Assembly (NCBI GenBank): GCA_014529385.2
Contig: CM043970.1
Location: 43,940,779 to 44,004,778, forward strand
DNA: 64,000 bases
From: Adiantum capillus-veneris
Lineage: Eukaryota; Streptophyta; Polypodiopsida; Polypodiales; Pteridaceae
Direction of reading: 5' to 3'
The notes beneath the pieces are model-generated. The model saw only the letters and a list, made by a program, of their open reading frames with translations. It ran no database searches and had not been told where the DNA came from. Position numbers and translations under genes: made by a program. Below are positions 21,894-33,420 of this stretch, one piece after another. The number at the start of each line of letters is the position of its first letter. The first letter of the stretch is position 1.

Positions 21894-22889
21894 GTTGTTG
21901 ATGTTTCTTCACAAAAATAGTGTGTTTGTTGCCTCCCATGGCTATGTGCAGCATGCAATACACATCTACAAGTCATCAAAACTTAAAATCGACATACCTT
22001 TTTGCTAGAAACTACATTGTTAGGTATATTGAAATTACATTGTATTCAATTCGATTGACATACTGATATGTATTTTCTTCATGATTTTTGGATTATCTTT
22101 TCATGCATCATATGCAAATTTTTTTGAAAATAGATCAAGATTTAAGTATAGTGAATTTACATCATTTTCAATTTAGTTAAAAAACTCAAAGAAGTAAATA
22201 ACTTGATTGATTTCCATATTTGCTTTTTGTATGTATCAAAAATATTTTGATGCATGTGCAGCGAGTTAGAACAAAGTCATATAGTTTCTGTTATATTGAA
22301 ATATTGATGTTGTTTGGATAATTCTTTTTATTAATATCTTGTGGATACCAAATTGTTATTTTCCAATGTTAAATAAGTACGATATTGATAATTTATTTAA
22401 TAATCTTTAGTCACGACATTAAAGCTTATGCTTTGACAATTCATATAATTTCTCTTCTTTGTGAATTTCAACACTTATTCTTTTGATTATTTATCAAAGA
22501 GTTATATTTTGAAAATCTAATTTTTGTTTTAATTGTAGACATCAAATTGTTGCAAATTTAAGATTTATGGTTTTTACTCATGATGAGTTCTTATGAAATG
22601 GTTTGTTATATTTGGGATTGTGATTATGAAGTTTTTTAATGTGTCATGATGTATTTTCATAATGATTACAAATTTTTTGTATTGATTGTTTATCATTGAG
22701 ATGATTATTTTTTCATGGAGTTGTTCCATAATGTCATGATATGTTTCTATGATGATTATCTAGAAGTTGTTTCTACTAATCATTTCATACTGAGATTATA
22801 ATTTCTTTGTGGAGTTGTTCCATGATGCCTTGATGCATTTTCATTGTCATTGAGATGATTCTTCATTCATGCACTGGCCAATCCACTTT
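21894..22889. repeat. AT-rich left-arm segment
   Basis: Matches about 42000-43230 inverted, and 62120-63017 in the third copy. It is very AT-rich with TTCATGATG/ATCAATG-type motifs and no usable coding frame. Confidence 0.7.
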
Positions 22890-23150
22890 TTATCCCAACC
22901 AGCGGCCACCTAGACCATTATGCACGGCCGTGTGCTGCCCACATTTGTGAAGCCATCCTCTCTGTGCATGGGTGTTCCACTTTACCTTATACTCTTTGCG
23001 ACCATGCCTCTTATGCCACGAACATCTCTTGACAGATGCACTTGTGACCAGTGAACATCCTTTGCACCATGATAGTTGGTGTTGCCACACACATGGTTTA
23101 CGCTCAGGGGGTTCACCATTCAATACCCCCCTATATAAAATGCGCTTGCA
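22890..23150 (-). pseudogene. Cys/His-rich short ORF, left-arm copy
   Basis: A 77-codon open frame containing KPCVWQHQLSWCKGCS, RCSWHKRHGRKEYKVKW and LHKCGQH. The family is unknown. All five Cys and most His are shared with the copy at 61863-62114, although about 14 other residues differ. The right-arm copy (41815-41990) has a deletion and a stop. It could be an exon relic of a metal-binding protein, but chance is not excluded. Confidence 0.35.
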
Positions 23151-23340
23151 AGGTATTAAAGAATCCCCTCTTCTAACATGTCCAAATGAATAAAATGACC
23201 CCTTATTTGAGAACTCTTTTGCAAAATTGAATATAAAACCCCCTTATTTCAATGTATCTCTCTTAAATTGGGGATGTTTTTTCTATTTTACAACCCGTCT
23301 TATCTAACTCACCTTATACGTTAACATGATTGCGTAGTAC

Positions 23341-23350
23341 ACCCCCCCCA
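23341..23350. repeat. Short C-tract (left-arm version of poly-G)
   Basis: A run of about ten C. The equivalent sites are 21 G at 41581-41601 and 25 G at 61641-61665. Confidence 0.9.
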
Positions 23351-23407
23351 GTATATACACCAATATATACTTTTAAGCCCCACAATTGTGCTATAATTAT
23401 TAATATT

Positions 23408-23626
23408 CTACTTGTATAACATTTGTTGTAGGTGAGGGTAGCTACCAATATCCCGACACCACTGACAAAGTTCAAAAACTCCTTGGGGAGAGCTATCCCT
23501 TCCCATTGTCGCTGTTAAGTGCAGCTTTTGATCTGTCCAATGTGCAATCATCTTCCTGACATTGATGGCACTAGTCATTGCGTCAAGAAATGAGGATGCA
23601 ATGTGTTTTAACATTGTCACTTCCAT
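23408..23626 (-). pseudogene. MEVTM-type ORF fragment, left-arm (longest) copy
   Basis: 72 codons starting MEVTMLKHIASS and continuing AINVRKMIAHW. The family is not recognised, though the residue composition looks like a real protein. The first 43 codons are kept in the other copies at 41415 and 61471. Only this copy continues through a further 30 codons with a CQWCRD motif; the others jump about 110 bp to poly-G. It is likely a fragment of a captured host or element gene. Confidence 0.4.
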
Positions 23627-24054
23627 TCACCTTGTGTAATCCAATCTTCTTTGTCATAGCTTTGTATTTTCACTTAATTCATTCATAAAATTTAGTTTCT
23701 CTTTTAAGGAAGAAACTCGTCATACTCCTCAGTTCAATGTATATAATTTTTTGTCATCTGTCACTAACAATTCATAAGAACTTTTTTGTCATACTCTCTT
23801 TTCAAAGGATATTTACTTAGCAAACAAGATGTATACAAGAATTGATTTGAAAAATTCTCATCCTAAGGAGTGATAACCACATTACCCATGTTTTCACTTT
23901 CAAAACTGAGGTGAAAATGTACACAAGTAATGGCACACACCAAGAAGTATACAACATAGATTCAAGCCTACACATGCTAACAATGCATAAATATTTAGAT
24001 TATATCTATATAGGCCAATAAATATGCTTATGTACATATGTTTATTTGCGTGTT

Positions 24055-24056
<2 letters not shown>

Positions 24057-24093
<37 letters not shown>
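24057..24093. repeat. (GA)n microsatellite
   Basis: GA repeat; counterparts are 40942-40982 and 61005-61038 in the opposite orientation. Confidence 0.95.
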
Positions 24094-24095
<2 letters not shown>

Positions 24096-24104
24096 GTGTC
24101 ACTA

Positions 24105-24300
24105 CGATGGCGAGTATGGTGGGACTTTGTAGCATGTCTTTCAGCAAGGATTTTATTCTGAACCCTAGGATGGGGTTTTTTTAATGTGCTTTGGACCTGT
24201 GATGCCTCCTATGACTTGGTACGTATGGATGAAACCCTAAATGATAGTCTAGACTTAGACCCTGAGGTCAAGGGAAGCATGCAAGTGACTCTATAGTCCT
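24105..24300 (+). pseudogene. Gene-like fragment (MASMVGLC / LVRMDETL), left-arm copy
   Basis: From ATG at about 24107 the frame reads MASMVGLCSMSFSKDFILN. After a T-run length change another frame reads LWTCDASYDLVRMDETL, ending at a TAG near 24294. It is present with the same ATG in the right arm (about 40860-40935, minus) and third copy (about 60930-60995, minus). The family is unknown. It lies next to the GA tract. Confidence 0.3.
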
Positions 24301-24434
24301 CTCAACTATGGAATCATCCAAATATATTTTTAAAAAAAAGTGGTGGTGTATTACTTTAGTGGAAAATTACTAAATATAAAAGATGTAGCACACTTCATTG
24401 ATGGATGCTTTCATAAACTGTTGGGCAGATTCAT

Positions 24435-24839
24435 GTGTTGTTTTCCTTGCCCATTTCAACAATTATAATTTTTGAACAACTTGTGCATGTTCAACCTTGG
24501 CATCCTCTGAGACGAATAGAAAAAGATCTTATCCAAATTCCCTACTCGGGTGGAAATTTTTTAAAATGCCTTCTTTTTTGTGGCCCTCAAAAACTAGATG
24601 CCTCTTTGGCTAAGCTCTTGTTCTTCCCATCCAAATTGAGCAACTCTTTGATACCATTAAAATTGAGCTATAAAAGTTTTAATAGTATTTTCTTTAAATC
24701 TTTACCAAGGAAATCTCACCAACTCCTACTACATTGTTCAAAATTTAGCCATTTCTCTAAGAACTTCTCTATTCTACCAGCAAGGGAAATGGAATTTGAT
24801 CCCTCCTATCCCACTAAAATGTTTTATGTATGCAAGTAG
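24435..24839 (+). other. Open 134-codon frame without support
   Basis: Open only in the left arm and starting at a GTG, not ATG. The mirrored positions at 40156-40560 and 60242-60650 contain stops. No domain is recognised. It is probably a chance frame in repeat DNA. Confidence 0.15.
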
Positions 24840-26628
24840 TAAATGATTTTAAAAACCTCTAGGCTCTCTAGATAGATAGAAAACCAACTCTCACCTACGA
24901 GGACTATCCTCACCTCCTCAATTTTCTAGAATATCCCTTTATGCTAAGCCACATGGGTTTTCAAGCAACCCACCCAAAAAGTCCTTTTAGCTATACCACT
25001 TTTTTTAGACACGCAAATCCTTTGAACAAAGAGATATTACTAGTGACTTTGGATAATGGTGGATATAAACATGCAAAAAAGCTTGCATTTTCATAATCCT
25101 AGCTTCCTGCTAAAACTCCCCCACTATCTTTGATGTCCTTAGGGATATGCCTTCCCATGAGACTCTTGTTACAACCCACTAAGTAGTACAAAGCCACCAT
25201 AAAAACAAGGATGAGAATCACCCAAAAGGATCCATCTTTAGATGCCTTAGATCCTACACTTGTTACCCTCTATCAGAAAATTGTAAATTTTTCCTTTTAT
25301 AGATGCATTTTTTGTATGGCTGAAAACTACCTTCTCTTGTGATGCTCAAAACAAAACTTTGAGGGCATAAACAAATCCAAAAGGGGGTTAGAACTCCGGG
25401 ATACCTCCTAGAGAATTTCTCGGAATGTTGAATATGTCTATCCAAGTTCTGGACCCAAAAATTGCCTTTAAACTTTGCACATGCACGAAACGCAAAAACA
25501 ATTTGCACACAACCATGCAAAGTACACACATGAAGATAAAGAGAACTCACACGCAGAACAAGGAGATGGAGAACATGAACACAAGAGATGAAACAAAACC
25601 TCGCATCCCAACAATACTCCCCTGTATGGGTTTTGGTTGCATATCACTCACACAAGCCTCCCCTCAAAACACACTAGGGTGAGGCACACAATTCACTAGC
25701 CTCCCCTTAAACACAAATCTTCCTCCCCTAGCACACAAAATATCACGGCATAGGCATATAGAAGCCTCTTCTAGCACAAATAGAGGGTACAATACAATTG
25801 AGAGAATGCTCAGAGCACATGTCGTTTGTTGTTTGGTGGAGGATTTTCTCCCCCACATAATGCACAACTTGTTGTAATGTCGTCATTGTCCTTGCCACAT
25901 TTTGATGTTGTTGTTGTTGTCATCGTTGTTTTCATCTACTTGTGCATGTAGAAAAATTGTGGGAACAGTGCCTGGGGAATGCAGGAGATTGGTGCTAGGT
26001 GGTGCAGATGTGCATCGACAACCGAGCAACAGGGAGTCGATTTGTTTGGTGCCAACCATTGAATAGCTATTTCTATTGTGACTTGTGAGCACTGAGCAAT
26101 GAGGTCATCGAGGGTGCCGGGTGTAGGGGTTGGGCCACCGAGTTGCAGAGCTGCACTATAGTTATGAAGAGGCTTTAAGCAGGCTTTGACGAAGCTGACG
26201 AGCATACAACTCGATAGATAAGCAGAGAGTAATGGGGGGCGACGAGCTGTCAAGTAGGCTCTTTGGCAAACTTCAGTTGAGCAATTGTTGACGCCGGCAT
26301 GGACGACCAAGAACGAAAGATTCATGATGCACCTGCAGTACCACCAATGGAAAGGTTGGGGCAAGGTTCTTTATGAGAGCAGAGCCGAGGTGTGAATGGG
26401 TCGATGATGAAGCAGTGTGGGTAGAGAGTACTCAATGGCGAGTATGCTTAGAGGTGCACTACGGTGGTTGTAGATTTTGATGAGAATTTGGCTCTAATTG
26501 GGTGGACAAGCCAGATTCAGTATAAAGCGGGAGCAAAGCTGTGGTCCGTTGAACTCTCCTTTAAGAGGTGGATCCCACCTCTCTTGTCTCCATAGCCACA
26601 CTCATTCACACAAAATTAGAGGATAGAT
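24840..26628. repeat. Innermost part of left inverted arm
   Basis: Reverse complement of 38293-40150, and of 58370-60240 in the third copy. Over about 255 bp next to 26628 I count roughly 18 differences from the right arm. It contains the minus-strand frame 25936-26364, the decayed counterpart of the open 232-codon frame at 58641-59339. Arm homology ends sharply at 26628. Confidence 0.85.
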
Positions 26629-26769
26629 TTGTTATGAAATTGATATATTATTATTTATTGCAGTTGTGACAGGTGGAAAAGGCTTGACTGAGCTAAGATA
26701 TTTCAAAAATATATTAAATTTTATAAATATTTATTTAAGTGCTCTTTTATGAGCTTTGTCTATTTATGA
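26629..26769. other. Junction between left arm and gypsy element
   Basis: AT-rich unique sequence, no LTR. It shows that the gypsy element lacks its 5' LTR and leader here. Confidence 0.6.
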
Positions 26770-28107
26770 CCACCCGGCCAGTTTGTAACCAATTTGACCA
26801 TTCAAGAAATCTATATAAGCTATGCACAACTCACTAGGACAGAAAGGGCCACACTAGATGCAGAGAAGACAGATCTTTTCTTACAAGCTGCAGGTAAAGA
26901 GTTTCAAGAAAATTTGGAGCTTCTTCTTGAAGATAAAGATGCTGAGCAAGGACTAAAGACCGACTGGAATGAGGTTGAAGGTGCTGTCTCACTACTTGCC
27001 AAACGACAAAGAAGAAGGGACAAGATGGTAGTAAACACTACAAGTCCTTCCACCTCAACTTCTGACAAAATGGTAAAACCTACTTTTATCTCTCCTAAGT
27101 TTGATGAGTCCATGCTAGATGAGCTTGTGAAGGGAATGCGTGACTTGAAGGTGAAGTTTGCAAAGCTTGAAGAAAAAGGCCAACCATCAGGGACACTTCC
27201 TAGGCAAAGACAACAGCCCAAAGAAGGGTTTGTTAATAGATGTATTTGGTGTGATAGTACAGACCATGTAAGAAGGGATTGTGATGATTTTAGTGATGCT
27301 TTGTCAAAAGATGTTGTCTTTTTTAAGGATGGTAAAATCCACTTAAGAGAGACAGGTCTACCCTTGAGAACTAACTTTGGGAAGGGGGGAATGCAAACCT
27401 TAGTTGAAGATATGGCAACCAAGCATGCCACCTCTTCAATTGAGGCAGCTACTTATGGAGTAAAAATTGAACATTTTTGTGATGAAGAGGTGAGTGACCA
27501 TCATGGTCAAATTTGGCCAAATGTCATGCAATTAGCTAAAAAGGGAAAGCTTACAAAAGAGATTCTACATGAAGCAGGTGATTGCATACGTCTAGAAACA
27601 GGATGGAATGATCCAGTGGACTCATTGTCAGTGCATGCCTACATTACAAAATGCCAACAAAATGAGGCAATTGTAGAAGAGAAGCGCAGACGTGAGAATG
27701 CTGATGAAGGACCATCAAAAAGAGCTTCTAGAAGTGGGGGAAGAAGCGACCCAATTCCTTCTCAAACACCCTCAACACAAGGAGCATCTCCACCTGAAGT
27801 ACTCATGGAGGAGTCTACAACAGGAAAGAAGAAAGAGCCAACGAAAGGTAAGACAAAAGGCCCAACTTATAAACTACAATCTGATATTGAGGTTGCTACA
27901 GATTTAAAGAAATTCTTGGAGGAAAGGATCTTGAATAGCAAGATTGAGTTTACTCTGGGAGAAGTTCTTGGCATTGCAAAGCGTGAATTCCATGAGGAGA
28001 TCATTGACATCATCAAGAGAAAGAGGCAAACCCTTGCTGAAGTTTCTCGTCCACAGGTTGAAGGGGAAACCTCAAAGACACAAGGGATGCAATTGCAAAA
28101 TAAGTAG
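26770..28107 (+). pseudogene. Gypsy Gag, N-terminally truncated
   Basis: About 440 codons open, with no ATG at the start; the first in-frame start-like codon is TTG at 26794. It contains a zinc knuckle CIWCDSTDHVRRDC (complete CX2CX4HX4C) near residue 150. After it comes a charged, Lys/Glu-rich region. It stops at TAG 28105-28107. A capsid-like helical region before the knuckle is probable but partial. Confidence 0.8.
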
Positions 28108-28734
28108 AATGATGGAGTTGTAGTAGGATGCTACCAATCTAGTGGGAGAGTGAAGCAAGTGTATTTCTCAAATGATGATCAAGAAGTTGAAGATATTCCT
28201 AGGAGTTATTATTCACGAAGTCATTGGGCAAGGGCTACTACAGAAACTTTGGTCAAGGTAGGTGATCTTGAAGAGCCATTTGTTGCCTTGATTGACCATG
28301 GTTCAGAAATAAACATAATGTCAAAGAGTCTCTACAACAAGTGCAAATGGCCGATGGACACAGATCATGGCTGGATGGTAAAAGTGGCAAACAATTCATC
28401 CTGTGAATTGTATGCAGCATGTCCAGGTGTGAAGGTAACAATAGGTGATGTAAAGATTGACCAAAACTTCTTTGTACATGATACATCTTCATATCATCTC
28501 ATCCTTGGACAACCCTACATTGTGGGAGTTCGAATGGAAACAAAGGTAATGGACGATGGTTCAGCATATGCTAGAATACGTAGCAAAGATGGTAAACGAG
28601 CTGTCCAATTTCTCACAGTCTGTGTAAACCATGAAAGAAATCGTGACAACCTCAGAGAACGTCCTCTACCAAAGGTAAGCAAAGAGTTTCATGATCATAG
28701 AGAAATGATGGGTTTTAGCCAAGTACCATTGTAA
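28108..28734 (+). pseudogene. Gypsy protease (retropepsin) segment
   Basis: The frame contains VALIDHGSEINIMSKSLY, the retropepsin flap/active-site block, with D-H-G in place of the usual D-S/T-G. The second conserved block YHLILGQPYI and MDDGSAYARIRSKDGK follow. Whether His is a lineage feature or a lesion cannot be decided here. A TAA at 28732 ends the frame. Confidence 0.8.
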
Positions 28735-28802
28735 AGCAGGATTTCAGTGGTACAGAAAGAAAAAGGGTCTCGCTTGATCCAAAAATAGGTGAAACTTTCT
28801 CG

Positions 28803-31316
28803 ATGAGCTCCTTGGTAACAAGGAATGGATCAGTATGTTTTACAAAACTTGAAGATTTGAAGAGATATGAGAGGCAATATGTGCATAATGTACAAATAGG
28901 CATGAAAAAGAGTGGGTTGCTAAAGCCTACTGAAAATGTTTTGGGTTTGTGTGAACAAGTTTCTTTTGTAGATACTATGGGTGAGCTTGATGCTATAATG
29001 AGGTCTAGTTTGCATCTTGAAAATGAATTTGTGGAAGTTTGCTCTATGGAAATGTATCAAGTAATAGAAGCTTTTAAAGAAAGCCAAACAGTTGGCCCAA
29101 AAGTCCATGTTGAAACTAAATACAAGAGTGTAGCAAAGAAGGTGAAACCAGTAGCTTCACCCTTACCACCCAACAACAGGGAAAAGATTGAACAGGCTTC
29201 TTTACAACCAAGTTTGCGGAATCCTAAAAAGATCAGGCATACCTTCACAAAGGAGTCCTTTCAAGAGTTGCAGATTGGTTGCGAAGAGTTTCTAACACAG
29301 GAGGAGACAAAGTGCTTCAAAGAAATGCTTTCAAAGCATGGTAAGGCTTTTGCATTTGAGCCACATGAGATAGGATGTGTTGATCCTTATATTGTAGCTC
29401 CTATGGTAATTTTCACAATACCTCATGTGCCTTGGAATCTGCGGCCTATTCCGGTTCCAAAGGCTCGTTTGCCAAAGTTAGTAGAGCTACTGAATGAGAA
29501 AATCAAAATGGGAATCTTGGAGCCTTCTTGTGCTCCATACTCAAACAGGTGGTTCACAGTTCCAAAGAAGAATGGTTCTCTACGCTTCATCCAAGATATG
29601 CAACCAGTGAACAAGGTGACAATGAGAAATGTAGGTACAGGTCCAATTGTGGATGAATTTGCAAAGGCGTTTGCAGGGAGGGCAATCTACTCAATGGGGG
29701 ATCTCTACTCAGGGTATGATCAATTTCAGCTTGCAATCGAAAGCAGAGACTTGACAACCATGAGGACACCTTTGGGTTTGGTAAGGATGTGTACCTTGCC
29801 ACAGGGAGCAACCAACTCGGTTGCACATATGATGAATGGGATGAATAAGGTCTTACGTGACTTTATTGCTCAAATCACAATGCCTTTCATTGATGATTTG
29901 CCTATCAAAGGATGTGAAGAAAGTGACAAAGATGAAGCTTTGGATCTCAAGGGATGTCGCAGGTTTGTGGTAAATCACATAAATGATTGTGATAAAATTT
30001 TGTCTAGGTTGGAAGAAGTGAATCTTACATTGTCAGGTAAAAAGTCTATGTTTGGTGTCAAAGAAGTGCTCATTGTGGGGCACATGTGCAGGCCATATGG
30101 TAGGAAACCTTGTCCATCAAAGGTAGATACCATCCAAAGAATGAAAGAAACATGCACTAGCATCACTAAGGTTAGAAGGTTTCTGGGAGCACGTGTCTTC
30201 TATGTTATTTGGATTCCACATTATGCACATGTAGCTGATCCTCTTTATCAGCTGCTTAGAAAGAATCAAAAGTTTAAATGGACAGAAGCACATGTAAAAT
30301 CCATGAAAAAGCTAAAGGAGTTACTCCAGTCAGCAACTACTTTGAGAAAGGTAGACTACGAGTGTCAAAGGCCAGTGATTGTGACAATAGATACCAGTCC
30401 TACAGGGATTGGATGGGCAATAGGGCAAGATGACAAAGAAGGACACATGTATGTGGTAAGATTTGGAGCAAAGGTACTAAGTGCTCGCCAAAGAAACTAT
30501 CCACAGATAAAGAGAGAGTTATGGGGTATGGTTACAGCCTTGAAAAGTGGGAAAGAGTACCTAATTGGTGCATGTGTGATTGTAGAAACAGATTGTCTAC
30601 CACTTATTGGGATGATTACAAGCTGCTCAACACCAGACATTGCTATGTTGCGGTGGATTGCCTACATTAAGTCCTTAAATCCCGAGTTTAAGCACATTGC
30701 AGGTAAAGACAATACAGAGGCAGATATGCTATCAAGGGCAAGGTATGAAGATGAGTCACAAATGATTGATGAGGGAGATGATGTAGGCACAAAATTCTAT
30801 TCTATCTCTCATGTCAAACGTAACAATGTCTGCATGACTAATTCACTTGAATTGTTCTTGAAAGATCTTTATGAAGGTGATTGGCTTTCTATTGGAAGGT
30901 ACTTGAGTACTCTAACAAAACAGGATGATTGTTCTGAACAAGAATTCAAGAGGATACGCAGGAAAGCATATGGGTACTTTTTAAGGGATGGTTACTTGTG
31001 GAAGCATCCTAAACAAAAGGGTTCTACACCACAACGGGTTATATGTAAAAAAGAGACTCAAGTAAAGCTCATGCAAGAGTTTCATGAGAGTCTATGGGCT
31101 GGGCACAGGAGTGTGTGGGCAACCTTCTCCAAGTTGAAAGAAAAATATTGGTGGAAGGGTATGTATAAAGATGTATCTCAATTTGTAGAGTCATGTGTAA
31201 CTTGTCAAATGTATTCAAATGTTCGACGTCGTGATGGATTGCACCCTACATATCCACTAGCCATGCACTATAAATGGGTTGTGGATCTAGTCATGATGCC
31301 TTTAGGACTCTGGTAG
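28803..31316 (+). pseudogene. Gypsy reverse transcriptase, RNase H and integrase N-terminus
   Basis: 837 codons. RT blocks: WFTVPKKNGSLRFIQDMQPVN, YSMGDLYSGYDQFQL (motif A Asp), LPQGATNSVAHMMN and PFIDDLPIKG (motif C, DD intact, in place of the more usual YLDD/FVDD). RNase H: VTIDTSPTGIGWAIG, KRELWG, VETDCLP and KDNTEADMLSR give all four acidic residues. Integrase zinc finger: FHESLWAGH ... CVTCQMY (HHCC). The first catalytic Asp is in KWVVDLVMMP. A TAG at 31314 stops the frame. Confidence 0.9.
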
Positions 31317-31397
31317 ATGAGATACTTGGTTCTTGCATGAGAGGACCTAACTAACCAGGTTGAAGGAAGAGCATTAAGAGCTAAGACCACAGAAGCT

Positions 31398-32261
31398 GTG
31401 TGCAAATTCCTTCTTGATGAGGTGATTTGCCGTTATGGTTGTGTGGGAAAAATCACTGCAGATCGAGGTGAACTGGATGCCGAAGAAGCAAGGGAGTTCT
31501 TTTCTAGATTAGGGATCAAGCTTTCTCTTACTACAGCTTACAACCCTGAAGGCAATGGAAAGAGTGAAAGAGGGCATCCTCCTATCATCAAAGCTTTGGC
31601 CAAGGCTTGCGAAGGGAGAGTTGGTGAGTGGCCAAAATTGTTACCATATGCTTTATGGGCTGATCGTACAACACATAGCTCAGTAACTGGCTACATGCCT
31701 GCAGAGCTAATGCATGGTCAAAAGCCAGTGATGCCGATTGAGGATACAATTCCCACATGGAATGTACTACCTTGGCAAGAGGGGCTTAGTAGGGAAGATC
31801 TCCTTGCACTGCGTATAAGGCAGCTAGAGAGAAGACCTGGAGACATTGAAGTTGCAAAAGAACGACTCAAAAATGCAAGGTTGAAAAACAAGGACTATTT
31901 TGATAAGCGACATCGACTCGGGAGCAAAGCAATTGACAAAGGTGACTGGGTTTTACTGTATGATAGTAGCCTTGATAACCAGCACACAATCATGGGTAAG
32001 TTCTCAAAAAGATGGTTTGGACCGTATGTTGTAAAGCATGTGCATGAAAATGCTACTTACAGCTTGTCTGAACTAGATGGTACAGAAGTAAAGATTCCCA
32101 TTGCAGGAAAAAGGATTAAAATGTTTAAGAGAAGAGGAGACAATGATCTAGAAGATATGGATGAGGAAGAAGAGAAAAACACAGGTGAAGATCAAAGTGA
32201 ACATGAAGCTCTGGAATCATCCAGTGAAGAAGAAGACAAGGAAGATGTACAAGAGGTCTAA
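31398..32261 (+). pseudogene. Gypsy integrase, catalytic core remainder and C-terminus
   Basis: 287 codons resume after about 80 bp with stops. The second catalytic Asp lies in GKITADRGELDA and the Glu in NPEGNGKSERGH, so the D,D,E set survives. A C-terminal region with RWFGPYVVKHVHENATYSLSEL resembles the GPY/F module of Ty3/gypsy integrases. It ends in an acidic tail (EEDKEDVQEV). No chromodomain is seen. Confidence 0.87.
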
Positions 32262-32307
32262 TCTTACAAAGAGACAATGTGGCACATACCAGAGGATGTG
32301 CAGGTTT

Positions 32308-32315
32308 AGAGGGGG
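32308..32315 (+). promoter_or_regulatory. Polypurine tract of gypsy element
   Basis: AGAGGGGG immediately before the inferred LTR start TGGATGTCG (32316) or TGTCGTG (32320), about 50 bp after the integrase stop. Confidence 0.7.
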
Positions 32316-33403
32316 TGGATGTCGTGCTGTGACACGTATATAGTGGGAACGCATGCTACAACATCTATCTTGTATTTTTTTTAGATACATAATTATATTT
32401 CCTATAGTGTACATATGCATATTTAAGTATAATAATAATCCTTCTATCTCATCCTATTATTTTTCTCAAGGGTAACATATCCTTACTTCACCATCAGAAA
32501 ATACTATGGGAAAAGCATCAATAGCTCCGCCTCTTTAACTTGGGGCAAAAAGAATTGATTCTTTATTTCTACTATTTCATTATCATCTCACACCCTAGCT
32601 AGATCCTATATCTAGGGTAAACTCCAATATATATATATTCTATGTATTTTTTATACTTTTCTTATATTTCTTTTTAAATAGCTACTAGGAGAGAATCAAA
32701 TCCTAGTGGGACACTAGGTGGCATGATTTCAAAGATACACTTATTTTAATGCATTATTGCAAGCATGATTACAAAAATTTGTCAAGGAGGAATGTCATGC
32801 TTTCATATGGCATGAGGTGTCCTTTGGAATTAAATGAAAGTCTACGCTAAGGAGACCACATGAAGATTTTTGCTGCCATAAATGGATCCTATTTTGATGA
32901 ATTTTTTACACAAGGTTCCAATCCGAATTGGAAAACAATTTTAAAATGAAAATCGTAGCTAATGATCTGAAGTTTTTGCCCATGTTTTTACTTTTTTATT
33001 TGGAGCCACGGTTGAGGAGATATGATCAAAATACTGGACCCCAGTCTGCCCACATCATGCAGGGGCAGCTCATTTCCAACTTTTCCAATTCCTGTTCACA
33101 CTGGCTCCTCTCTTCTTGTGTAAACCCTTGTGGGTTCCCTTCACCTATAAAAGGGCACCTCTTATTCCTTGGAAAGAACTCAAGCATTCAAGCCATTGAT
33201 GAGAGGAATTCTTGAGGGAGTGAGTAGTAATGCCTAATTGTACTTAGCCATTAATATAAGCCCAAGCCTACACTTTCTCCTAGAGGGAGACTAGCCATTC
33301 TTGCAACAAGCTAACCTTGGAAGATCAACTCTAATCAAAGAAGGTCTTGCACTTGGTGTATCAATCAAAGTGGAATTATCCACTCTTCTTCTCTCTCCCA
33401 TCA
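32316..33403 (+). repeat. 3' LTR of gypsy element (about 1.09 kb)
   Basis: Starts after the purine tract and ends in CCCATCA, shortly before a PBS-like site at 33408. It contains a TATA box (TATAAAAGG at 33146-33154). No second copy in the window allows the ends to be confirmed, so the boundaries are inferred. Confidence 0.6.
33146..33154 (+). promoter_or_regulatory. TATA box in gypsy LTR
   Basis: TATAAAAGG about 250 bp from the LTR end, the expected U3/R position for a retroelement promoter. Confidence 0.6.
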
Positions 33404-33407
33404 ATAA

Positions 33408-33420
33408 TGGTGCCGAAGGG
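33408..33420 (+). promoter_or_regulatory. PBS-like site following gypsy LTR
   Basis: TGGTGCCGAAGGG lies four bases after the inferred LTR terminus. A PBS should follow a 5' LTR, not a 3' LTR. This implies a second element in tandem sharing this LTR, or a coincidence. Confidence 0.45.

Larger units (their letters stand above)
26770..33403 (+). mobile_element. 5'-truncated Ty3/gypsy retrotransposon with 3' LTR
   Basis: Plus-strand order gag (zinc knuckle), protease, RT, RNase H, integrase, purine tract, LTR is Ty3/gypsy. The 5' LTR, PBS and gag start are missing. Internal stops separate gag from protease (28105) and protease from RT (28732), and integrase is broken by stops at 31314-31397. The element occupies the spacer between the two inverted arms. 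Confidence 0.9.

Noticed and set aside
24435-24839. 134-codon ORF as a gene
   Set aside because: No ATG start; stops in both other copies; no recognisable domain.
31398-32261. Chromodomain at gypsy integrase C-terminus
   Set aside because: The tail after the GPY-like module is acidic (DEEEE, EEDKED) with no aromatic-cage pattern of a chromodomain.
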